DNA from: SZUA-442 sp035461905
GTDB lineage: Bacteria; Actinomycetota; Acidimicrobiia; Spongiisociales; UBA5794
Assembly: GCA_035461905.1 (NCBI GenBank)
Contig: DATHUV010000079.1
Coordinates: 1 to 33,007 of the forward strand
DNA length: 33,007 nt
Direction: 5' to 3'
In this document: positions 11,439-18,696 of the stretch, piece after piece
How positions within the stretch are numbered: the stretch's first letter is position 1
Layout of the letters: every line of letters starts with the position of its first letter
Notes under the pieces: model-generated
What the model saw: the letters and a program-made list of their open reading frames with translations, nothing else
What the model was told of the DNA's origin: nothing
Databases searched by the model: none
Program-made: the position numbers and the translations under genes

Positions 11439-11565
11439 CACGAATTCGTGGGATCGGTCGGAAGTGGTGGCTTCCGACCTCCCACGGAGGTTTGGAAGGC
11501 GGGTTCGTCGACCAGCGATTGCCCGGGGATGCCGAGTTCCACGAACCGGCGAGCCCCGGGCAATC
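11439..11565 (+). promoter_or_regulatory. Cluster of inverted repeats before valS, two mutually exclusive
   Basis: The 342-base divergent region 11288-11629 holds no gene but several strong inverted repeats. (1) A perfect palindrome CACGAATTCGTG at 11439-11450. (2) Hairpin A: GGTCGGAAG (11456-11464) with CTTCCGACC (11471-11479), nine perfect pairs, six-base loop. (3) Hairpin B: the same 11471-11482 strand can instead pair with 11486-11498, twelve pairs with one bulge and a three-base loop. (4) Hairpin C: 11517-11528 with 11554-11565, twelve perfect pairs, with a further seven pairs inside its loop. A and B cannot form together, the layout of an attenuator or riboswitch. No canonical T-box sequence was found and no U-tract follows C. 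Candidate -10 boxes lie both upstream (TACCTT, 11369-11374) and downstream (TATCAT, 11597-11602), so it is unclear whether the repeats are transcribed with valS. Confidence 0.5.
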
Positions 11566-11629
11566 CTGTCTTCGCCGCTCGGCGGCAACCTTTCGGTATC
11601 ATGCGGGTTCCCGGAGGAACCGATGAGGA

Positions 11630-14236
11630 ATGGCCGCGATGAACCCCACGTATCAGCCCCAAGAGGTCGAGGCGCGTTGGTACCAGGTCTGGGAGGATTC
11701 CGGTTCGTTCCGCCCGGAGCTCAATCCCGAGGGTGACCCCTACTGCATCGTCATCCCTCCGCCGAACGTCACAGGTGTCCTTCACATGGGCCACGCATTG
11801 GATCACGCGATCCAGGACGTCATCATTCGGCGCAAGCGCATGCAGGGCTTCGCCGCCCTGTGGCTCCCCGGGACCGACCACGCAGGCATCGCGACCCAAA
11901 ACGTCGTCGAGCGCGAACTTCGTGACGAGGGCCTGACGCGCCACGACCTCGGTCGCGAGGCCTTCATCGAGCAGGTCTGGGCGTGGAAGGCGAAATCCGG
12001 CGGCACGATCGCCACACAGATGCGCAAGCTCGGTGACTCGACCGACTGGACGAGGGAGCGGTTCACGTTCGACGACGGCCTGAGTGCCGCTGTGAGGAGG
12101 GTCTTCGTCACGCTCTACGAAGAAGGCCTCATCTACCGGGACAACCGCATCATCAACTGGTGTCCCCGGTGCCACACGGCGCTGTCGGACATCGAGGTCG
12201 AGTATGAGGACGATCCGGGCGAGCTGACCCACATCCGGTACCCACTCAGCGACGGCAGCGGATCGATCACGGTGGCGACGACGCGCCCCGAGACCATGCT
12301 CGGTGACACGGGAATCGCCGTCCACCCCGACGACGAGCGCTATCGGGCATTCGTGGGGAAGTCCGTCACCCTTCCCCTCCTCGGCAGGGTGATCCCCGTC
12401 GTCGCAGACGACGGAGTGGAGATGGACTTCGGGACGGGCGCCGTGAAGGTCACGCCTGCACACGACCCGCTCGACTTCGAGATCGGGCAGCGTCACGGTC
12501 TCGAGCAGATCATCGTGATCGACACCGAGGCGCTCATCACACCCGCTGGTGGCCCGTTCGCAGGCATGGACCGATTCGAGGCCAGGGAAGCGGTTCGATC
12601 GGCCCTTCGGGAGATCGGTGCAATCGAGGCAATCGAGGACCACCCGCACTCCGTCGGACACTGCTCACGCTGCCATACCGTCGTCGAGCCCTTGTTGTCC
12701 CTGCAGTGGTTCGTTTCCGTCGGACCGCTGGTCCCACCTGCCATCGAGGCCGTGCGGAGCGGGCGGTCGAGGTTCATCCCGAAGCGATGGGAGAAGAACT
12801 ACTTCCACTGGATGGAGAACCTCCAGGACTGGTGCATCAGCCGCCAGCTCTGGTGGGGACATCGAATCCCTGCGTGGTACTGCGACGCGTGTGGCGAGAC
12901 CATCGTCTCGATGGACGACCCGACGGCGTGCACGGCGTGCGGTGTGGGCGACCTCGTCCAGGATGAGGATGTGCTCGACACGTGGTTCTCGTCAGCGCTG
13001 TGGCCGTTCACGACACTCGGCTGGCCGGATGACACACCCGATCTCGCCACGTTCTACCCGACATCGACCCTCGTCACGGGCTTCGACATCATCTTCTTCT
13101 GGGTGGCGCGGATGATGATGATGGGAACCCACTTCACGGGTGACGCGCCGTTCACCGACATCGTGATCCACGGCATGGTCCGCGACGCCGAGGGTCGAAA
13201 GATGTCGAAGTCGATGGGGAACGCGCTCGATCCCCTCGACATGATCGACCAATACGGTGCGGACAGTGTCCGGCTGGCCCTGATCCAGGCGGCCGCACCC
13301 GGTCACGACATTCCCCTCGACACCGACTGGATCGACGCATCGCGACGCTTCGGCAACAAGCTGTGGAACGCGACGAGGTTCGCGGTGGAGTTCATGGACG
13401 TCGATCGGGTGCCCACCGACGGCGGGTACCCCGACGATCCCGGACCCGAGGACCGCTGGGTTCTCGGGCGCCTCGCCGAGGTGGTCGAGGAAATGGACAG
13501 GATGATCGACGCCTATCGGCTCTCGGACGCCTACGGCATGCTGTACACCTTCGCGTGGTCCGAGGTCTTCGATTGGTACCTCGAGATGGCGAAGGTCGTC
13601 GCCAGGGACGAGGCCCGCGCAGAGGCGATGAGGGCAACCCTCGGTGTGGTCCTTCGAGACCTCCTCAAGCTCTTTCACCCCGTCATCCCGTTCGTCACCG
13701 AGGAGCTGTGGTCTCATCTCGCGGCCTCGCCGGACCTTCTGATCGCCTCGCCGTGGCCGAGCGTGCCCCGATACGATGCACCGGACGGCATGGACTCGCT
13801 CCAGGGCCTCGTCACGGATGCCCGGCGGTTCCGCACCCAGCACCAGATCCCGAAGGCCACGGATGTCCCCGTCATCGTTGCGATCGACGGCGAACCACCG
13901 GCGTGGTGGCTCAACCAGCTGGCAGCGCTCGGGGAATGCTCGCCGACGGTCGGAGTGCGTCCCGAGAGTGCCGCCGGGCATGCTCGCCTCACCGCCGCCG
14001 GTGTCGAGGGCTTCGTCCCGCTCGCGGGCCTGGTCGACGTCGAGGCAGAACGGCCGAGGATCATGAAGGCGATCGCAGGGATCGAGTCGTCGATTTCCGG
14101 GTCCCGTTCGAAGCTGTCGAATCCGAGCTTCCGCGACAAGGCACCGTCACATGTCGTCGCACAGGAGGAGGGTCGTCTCGCCGAGCTGGAGGCTGAGCTC
14201 GCCGAGCAGCAGCGACTCCTCGAGGAACTCGGCTGA
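11630..14236 (+). CDS. valS: Valine--tRNA ligase
   Basis: An 868-residue class I valyl-tRNA synthetase that charges tRNA-Val and edits mischarged threonine. Seen: PPPNVTGVLHMGH with the HIGH motif as HMGH (52-55), the inserted CP1 editing domain, Cys-rich segments in the middle of the chain (CPRC, CSRC, and CDAC...CTAC, probable zinc sites), KMSKS at 524-528, the helical anticodon-binding domain, and the C-terminal coiled-coil arm (about the last 65 residues) typical of ValRS. The ATG at 11630 is used here; ATG 11639 (residue 4) has better spacing from GAGGA and starts at the conserved NPTYQPQEVE, so it may be the true start. folC follows after four bases. Identity is certain. Confidence 0.97.
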   Translation: MAAMNPTYQPQEVEARWYQVWEDSGSFRPELNPEGDPYCIVIPPPNVTGVLHMGHALDHAIQDVIIRRKRMQGFAALWLPGTDHAGIATQNVVERELRDEGLTRHDLGREAFIEQVWAWKAKSGGTIATQMRKLGDSTDWTRERFTFDDGLSAAVRRVFVTLYEEGLIYRDNRIINWCPRCHTALSDIEVEYEDDPGELTHIRYPLSDGSGSITVATTRPETMLGDTGIAVHPDDERYRAFVGKSVTLPLLGRVIPVVADDGVEMDFGTGAVKVTPAHDPLDFEIGQRHGLEQIIVIDTEALITPAGGPFAGMDRFEAREAVRSALREIGAIEAIEDHPHSVGHCSRCHTVVEPLLSLQWFVSVGPLVPPAIEAVRSGRSRFIPKRWEKNYFHWMENLQDWCISRQLWWGHRIPAWYCDACGETIVSMDDPTACTACGVGDLVQDEDVLDTWFSSALWPFTTLGWPDDTPDLATFYPTSTLVTGFDIIFFWVARMMMMGTHFTGDAPFTDIVIHGMVRDAEGRKMSKSMGNALDPLDMIDQYGADSVRLALIQAAAPGHDIPLDTDWIDASRRFGNKLWNATRFAVEFMDVDRVPTDGGYPDDPGPEDRWVLGRLAEVVEEMDRMIDAYRLSDAYGMLYTFAWSEVFDWYLEMAKVVARDEARAEAMRATLGVVLRDLLKLFHPVIPFVTEELWSHLAASPDLLIASPWPSVPRYDAPDGMDSLQGLVTDARRFRTQHQIPKATDVPVIVAIDGEPPAWWLNQLAALGECSPTVGVRPESAAGHARLTAAGVEGFVPLAGLVDVEAERPRIMKAIAGIESSISGSRSKLSNPSFRDKAPSHVVAQEEGRLAELEAELAEQQRLLEELG

Positions 14237-14240
14237 ATCG

Positions 14241-15659
14241 ATGGACAGTTCCAACGTCCCTCGGGTGGCGAACCGAGCCGAAGCAGAGTCCTTCCTCGAT
14301 GAGCGGATGGGTCACGGGGTGCAGCCGGGGCTCGAGCGGATCACGGGGCTCCTCGAGTACATGGGGGACCCGCACCGCACGTATCCGACGATCCACGTCG
14401 CAGGCACGAATGGCAAGACCACGGTGACGCGCATGGTCCAGCAGATCCTCGGAGCCCACGGCCTTGCGACGGGAGGCTTCACGTCACCCCACCTCGATCG
14501 AGTGGAGGAACGATTCGCGCTCCACGGTGCACCGATCGACGCCGATGCGTTCACGGACGCAGTGAGGGACATCGCATGGTTCGTCACGGGATACGAGGAG
14601 GCGTCGGGTTCGCCTGTCACCTACTTCGAGGTGACGGCGGCACTGGCCTTCTCGATCTTCGCGAACGCGACGGTCGACGTCGCCGTGATCGAGGTCGGAT
14701 TGGGGGGTCGCCTCGACGCGACGAACGTAGTGGATGCCGACGTCTCGGTGATCACCGGGGTGGACATCGACCACACCGAGTACCTCGGAACGACCGTCGC
14801 GATGATCGCGGGGGAGAAGGCGGCGATCCTGAAGTCGGACGGAACCCTCGTGTCGGGTGCGCTCCCGGATGAGGCGCACGCTGTGGTGGCCGCGCGCGTT
14901 GAGGAGACGGGCTCGCGATGGGTCCGTCTCGACACAGATTTCTCCGTGCTCGAGGCCGTGGTCGGGGTCGGTGGGTGGCTGTGCACGATCTCTGGCGTGT
15001 ATGACACGTACGACGACGTCTTCCTGCCGCTCCACGGCCGGCATCAGGTGGACCACCTGGCAACGGCGATCGCGTGCAGTGAGGTGTTCCTGGGCCGGGG
15101 GCTCGACACGGATCTGCTCGTGGCGGCGGCAGCCTCGGTCACCAGTCCCGGTCGGCTCGAGGTCGTCGGCAGGCGCCCCATCGTCATCCTCGACGGCGCG
15201 CACAACCGACAGGGATTCCTCGGCCTCTCGGCGACGCTCGACGAGGAGTTCCCTCCGATCCAATGGAAGCTCGTCCTCGGCCTGCGCGGCAACCGTGAGG
15301 TCAGCGACCTCCTGACCGTCCTCAAGGGCAGGGTCGACCGCGTCTACGCAACCGCAGCCATGGATCCCGCCTCGCACGATGCCGTCGAACTCGCCGAGCG
15401 CGCCGCAGCGGTCCTCGGTGTCGAGGGTTCGGCCTTCACCGATCCGCTGGAGGCGGTGGAGGCTGCGCGACTTGCAGCGGGGCCTGACGGTGGCGTCATC
15501 GTTGCTGGGTCGCTGTACCTCGTCGGCGAGGTCCATGGCGAACTTGCAGGGCCTGGCAGACGCCCTCCCGACGTGCACGTTCGCTACGACGCTCAGGCCA
15601 TCCTCGATGCTACGGGAGACGAGGACGTGGAAGAGGAAGAAGACATCTACGACGGATAA
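14241..15659 (+). CDS. folC: Bifunctional folylpolyglutamate/dihydrofolate synthase
   Basis: A 472-residue Mur-ligase-family enzyme that adds glutamate to folates and, in bifunctional forms, to dihydropteroate. Seen: P-loop HVAGTNGKTT (GTNGKT at 55-60), the GLGGRLDATNV motif, DHTEYLG, and the C-terminal domain with LDGAHN. Length is typical of actinobacterial FolC. The frame stays open upstream inside valS, but the ATG at 14241, four bases after the valS stop, gives the expected N-terminus; GAGGA lies about 14 bases upstream, so translation probably depends on coupling to valS. The C-terminus ends in a run of glutamates and aspartates. valS-folC-ndk is the common actinobacterial order. Confidence 0.95.
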   Translation: MDSSNVPRVANRAEAESFLDERMGHGVQPGLERITGLLEYMGDPHRTYPTIHVAGTNGKTTVTRMVQQILGAHGLATGGFTSPHLDRVEERFALHGAPIDADAFTDAVRDIAWFVTGYEEASGSPVTYFEVTAALAFSIFANATVDVAVIEVGLGGRLDATNVVDADVSVITGVDIDHTEYLGTTVAMIAGEKAAILKSDGTLVSGALPDEAHAVVAARVEETGSRWVRLDTDFSVLEAVVGVGGWLCTISGVYDTYDDVFLPLHGRHQVDHLATAIACSEVFLGRGLDTDLLVAAAASVTSPGRLEVVGRRPIVILDGAHNRQGFLGLSATLDEEFPPIQWKLVLGLRGNREVSDLLTVLKGRVDRVYATAAMDPASHDAVELAERAAAVLGVEGSAFTDPLEAVEAARLAAGPDGGVIVAGSLYLVGEVHGELAGPGRRPPDVHVRYDAQAILDATGDEDVEEEEDIYDG

Positions 15660-15719
15660 CCTCGGCGACCGACGCGTCCGAGGTGGTCGGCGTCAGAGAA
15701 CTCCCCAGGAGCCCCACAC

Positions 15720-16124
15720 ATGGCAGTTGAGAACACCTTTGTCATGGTCAAGCCGGATGGCGTCGCTCGCGGCCTCGTCGGTGAGGTCATCACCAGGTTC
15801 GAACGCAAGAACCTCACCCTCGAGAACGTTCGCATGCTCACGATCAGTGAGGACATGGCGGGACGCCACTACGCCGAGCACACCGACAAACCCTTTTTCG
15901 GTGACCTCGTGGCTTTCATCACGTCGGGCCCTGTCGTCGCGATGGAATGGTCAGGTGAAGGCGCCATCGATGTCGCGCGAACGCTGATGGGGGTCACGAA
16001 CCCCGCTCTCGCCTCGCCGGGGACGATACGTGGCGACCTCGGCCTCGAGATCACACACAACATCGTCCACGGATCCGACTCCCCGGAGAGCGCCGAGAGG
16101 GAGCTCTCCATCTTCTTCGGCTGA
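15720..16124 (+). CDS. ndk: Nucleoside diphosphate kinase
   Basis: A 134-residue NDK, full length. It transfers the gamma-phosphate of ATP to nucleoside diphosphates through phospho-histidine His117, seen in NIVHGSDS; the KPDGVARG segment (11-18) and the ATNPALASPGTIRGD-like nucleotide-binding region (here starting VTNPALASP) are conserved. The ATG at 15720 is preceded by CCAGGAGCC. It sits between folC and the mre operon, with 60 bases to folC. Confidence 0.98.
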   Translation: MAVENTFVMVKPDGVARGLVGEVITRFERKNLTLENVRMLTISEDMAGRHYAEHTDKPFFGDLVAFITSGPVVAMEWSGEGAIDVARTLMGVTNPALASPGTIRGDLGLEITHNIVHGSDSPESAERELSIFFG

Positions 16125-16196
16125 GGAGCGGTGCTCATGTTCCCTCCTCGCGGTGGCGGTATGCCCTTTCCCAGGGCTGATTGCCGATCGGGGAGG

Positions 16197-16202
16197 TACA
16201 CT
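16197..16202 (+). promoter_or_regulatory. -10-like TACACT upstream of mreB
   Basis: TACACT ends 29 bases before the mreB ATG. If used, transcription would begin near 16209, giving a ~23-base leader that keeps the GGCAGG upstream of the ATG at 16232 and rules out the TTG at 16202 as start. The same hexamer occurs before rplU and the minus-strand gene at 6232. No -35 consensus is visible. Confidence 0.45.
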
Positions 16203-16231
16203 TGGCGCACTCCACGGCAGGTACCCATAGG

Positions 16232-17263
16232 ATGAACAGCCTTCTCTCTTTCGCCGGGCGCGATATGGCGGTCGACCTCGGCACCGCGAACACGCTCGTG
16301 TTCGTGCGCGGCCAGGGCATCGTCCTGAACGAGCCGTCCGTCGTCGCCATCAACACGCGCGACAACAAACCGCTCGAGGTCGGCATGGCAGCGAAGCGGA
16401 TGATCGGGCGCACCCCGTCATACATCCAGGCGATCCGCCCCCTTCGCGACGGGGTCATCGCCGATTTCGATGTGACGGAGAAGATGCTCCGGTACTTCAT
16501 CGACAAGGTCCATACCGGCAGGTTCGCCGCACGTCCCAGGATTGTGATCTGCGTCCCTTCCGGCATCACGGCGGTCGAACGCCGGGCGGTCGAGGAGGCG
16601 GCCTACCACGCCGGAGCGAGGCGCGCCTACACCATCGAGGAGCCGATGGCGGCGGCGATCGGGGTCGGCCTCCCCGTGCACGAACCGACCGGATCGATGG
16701 TCGTCGACATCGGCGGTGGAACGACGGAGGTCGCCGTGATCTCCCTCGGTGGCATCGTGGTCTCCAAGTCGATCCGCATCGGCGGCGACGAGCTCGACGA
16801 GTCGATCATCAACTGGGTCAAGAAGGAACACAGCCTCATGCTCGGCGAGCGCACGGCTGAACAGGTGAAGATGGCGATCGGATCGGCGTGGCCGTACGCG
16901 GATGAGCCCGCAGCCGAGGTCCGTGGCCGTGACCTGATCTCCGGCTTGCCCAAGACCGTGGTCCTGTCGAGTGCCGCCATTCGCGAATCGATCGAAGAAC
17001 CCGTCGAAGCGGTCGTTGACGCCGTCAAGTACACGCTCGACAAGACACCGCCGGAATTGGCGGCGGACATCATGGAACGCGGAATCGTCCTCACCGGCGG
17101 TGGAGCGTATCTCAAGGGACTCGACGTTCGCCTCGCCCACGAGACCGGCATGCCGATCGTGACGGCGGACCGACCGCTGCACAGCGTCGTCCTCGGGTCC
17201 GGAGCATGCCTGGAGGAGTTCGACGTGCTCCACGTCGTGCTCCAGTCGTCGGGCCGCGCCTAA
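16232..17263 (+). CDS. mreB: Rod shape-determining protein MreB
   Basis: A 343-residue actin-like protein that polymerises under the membrane and guides lateral wall synthesis. Seen: phosphate-1 loop VDLGTANTLV (about 14-23), the phosphate-2 motif VVDIGGGTTEVAVIS, the adenosine motif LTGGGAYL, and the hydrophobic N-terminus MNSLLSF that in MreB serves as a membrane anchor. The open frame extends to a TTG at 16181, and a TTG at 16202 has GGGGAGG before it; I prefer ATG 16232 because it gives the canonical N-terminus and fits the TACACT promoter. It leads the mreB-mreC-mreD-mrdA-rodA elongasome operon. Confidence 0.96.
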   Translation: MNSLLSFAGRDMAVDLGTANTLVFVRGQGIVLNEPSVVAINTRDNKPLEVGMAAKRMIGRTPSYIQAIRPLRDGVIADFDVTEKMLRYFIDKVHTGRFAARPRIVICVPSGITAVERRAVEEAAYHAGARRAYTIEEPMAAAIGVGLPVHEPTGSMVVDIGGGTTEVAVISLGGIVVSKSIRIGGDELDESIINWVKKEHSLMLGERTAEQVKMAIGSAWPYADEPAAEVRGRDLISGLPKTVVLSSAAIRESIEEPVEAVVDAVKYTLDKTPPELAADIMERGIVLTGGGAYLKGLDVRLAHETGMPIVTADRPLHSVVLGSGACLEEFDVLHVVLQSSGRA

Positions 17264-17281
17264 CCGGGGCCGGGACCTCCT

Positions 17282-18187
17282 GTGTTCCCCCAATCAGGGC
17301 GCAGACCGAACAGGACGACGATCCTGTTTCTTTCCCTGATCGCCGTTGGGTTCATGGTGGCGACGTTTGATGTCAGGTCGGAAACGAACGCGGTCGGCGA
17401 CGTTCTCCGAGAAGGCACCCAGTCCGTGTTCACTCCGTTCCAGAGGGCAACTGACTGGGTCGTGAGCCCCGTCATCGGATTCGTCGACGGCGTGTCCAAC
17501 CTCGCGGGCCTGCGCGATGAGAACACCCGCCTCGAGAGCCGTGTCCGCGAACTCGAGGCCCAGGTTCGCGCAACCGACGCCCTCGAGGAACAGGTGATCC
17601 AGCTCGAGTTGATCAACGGCCTCGAACTGGCGGAGCAGCTCTCGACGGTGACGGCCAGGATCCGCTCCTCGGGAGCGACACCCTTCGACAACGTCCGATA
17701 CATCGACAAGGGGGCAAACGACGGCATCCTCGTCGGCCAGGCGGTCATCGACGAGGACGGGCTCATCGGCAGGGTGGACCTCGTATCGGCGAACGACGCC
17801 CGTATCCGATTGATCACAGATCCCCTCGTCTCGATCGGCGTCCGAGTGCAGTCGACGAATGAGACCGGCATCGTCTCGGGTAGGGGAGATGGGCCTCTCA
17901 GACTCGAGATGTTCCGTGCGAGCCTCCCGATTTACGAGGGGGCGCTCGTCGTCACGGATGGGTCGCGGTTCCCGCCGGGTCTCGTCGTGGGGACGGTTGC
18001 TGAGACGGCCGCGGCGGAGGTCGGCTTCGTTCTCCGTTCGATCGTCGAGCCGGCCGCCAGCCTGTCCCAGGTCGACTACGTCAAGGTCATCGTCGGGTTC
18101 TCACCGATCGATGCGGACCTAGAGAGCGGAGTCGTCCCCACATCTCCTGATCCCTCGATCGATCCGGCGGCGACGGGGGACGGCTGA
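17282..18187 (+). CDS. mreC: Rod shape-determining protein MreC
   Basis: A 301-residue bitopic membrane protein. Seen: one N-terminal transmembrane helix (about residues 9-26), a coiled coil (about 70-115, rich in E, R and L), then the double beta-barrel periplasmic domain with the family pattern VRYIDKGANDGI...GQAVIDEDGLIGRV and the later VVTDGSRFPPGLVVGTV. MreC scaffolds PBP2-RodA and regulates its activity. The GTG start at 17282 follows the mreB stop by 18 bases; no clear SD is seen, but later starts would delete the membrane helix. The stop overlaps the mreD start. The C-terminus is a short Pro/Ser/Asp-rich tail. Confidence 0.93.
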   Translation: MFPQSGRRPNRTTILFLSLIAVGFMVATFDVRSETNAVGDVLREGTQSVFTPFQRATDWVVSPVIGFVDGVSNLAGLRDENTRLESRVRELEAQVRATDALEEQVIQLELINGLELAEQLSTVTARIRSSGATPFDNVRYIDKGANDGILVGQAVIDEDGLIGRVDLVSANDARIRLITDPLVSIGVRVQSTNETGIVSGRGDGPLRLEMFRASLPIYEGALVVTDGSRFPPGLVVGTVAETAAAEVGFVLRSIVEPAASLSQVDYVKVIVGFSPIDADLESGVVPTSPDPSIDPAATGDG

Positions 18188-18696
18188 TGCGTCGATCACG
18201 GATCGTGATCTCGCTCATCGCAGTCGTCGTCGCCATCGTCATCCAGACAACGGTCTTTGCCGCGGGCCGAATCGAACCGTTCGGCGTCGCGCCCGCCCTC
18301 GTCATGCTCGTCCTCATCGGCGTCGCCCCTCACATTGAGGCCGAGTACCTCGTCCTCCTCGGCTTCACCGCAGGGATCCTGGTCGACCTCATCGGCTCCG
18401 GAACCCTCGGGCTCTGGGCCATGAGCTACACCGCCGTCGCGTACTTTGCGGGGCGGTTCCGGTCCCGATTCTCCGACAGCGTGTTCATGTCGCTCGTCGC
18501 GGCCTTCGCGCTCACCCTCTTCGGGGGCCTCGTATACGTGTTCCTCGGTACCCTCTTCGGACAGGAGACCGTCGGGGAACCGAACGTCGTGGCGAAGATC
18601 GTCCTCCCCGCCGTGTGGAACCTCGTACTGGCATATCCCGTCTTCTGGGCTCTGCGCTACGCATTCGCCCCTCGTGACAGGAAGTGGGCCCCGTGA
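18187..18696 (+). CDS. mreD: Rod shape-determining membrane protein MreD
   Basis: A 169-residue integral membrane protein with about five hydrophobic helices; the first is IVISLIAVVVAIVIQTTVF and a later one is SLVAAFALTLFGGLVYVFL. The GILVDLIGSGTLGLWAMSY stretch matches the MreD core GxxxDxxxxxxLGxxAL. It associates with MreC in the elongasome. Start ATG overlaps the mreC stop (TGATG), and its own stop overlaps the mrdA GTG start (GTGA), so the three are tightly coupled. Confidence 0.9.
   Translation: MRRSRIVISLIAVVVAIVIQTTVFAAGRIEPFGVAPALVMLVLIGVAPHIEAEYLVLLGFTAGILVDLIGSGTLGLWAMSYTAVAYFAGRFRSRFSDSVFMSLVAAFALTLFGGLVYVFLGTLFGQETVGEPNVVAKIVLPAVWNLVLAYPVFWALRYAFAPRDRKWAP

Noticed and set aside
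11486..11503. T-box-like sequence (AGGTTTGGAAGGCGGG) before valS
   Set aside because: It lacks the UGGN complementary to the tRNA-Val end, the conserved core is not matched, and no terminator/antiterminator pair follows.
11288..12661. N-terminal ~450-codon extension of the amidohydrolase frame
   Set aside because: It is antisense to valS, has no domain character, and the strong SD and fold start at 11287 are decisive.
12992..13981. 329-codon minus-strand frame opposite valS
   Set aside because: Antisense shadow over KMSKS and anticodon-domain coding sequence.
14484..15578. 364-codon minus-strand frame opposite folC
   Set aside because: Antisense shadow of a clear folC; no recognisable domain.
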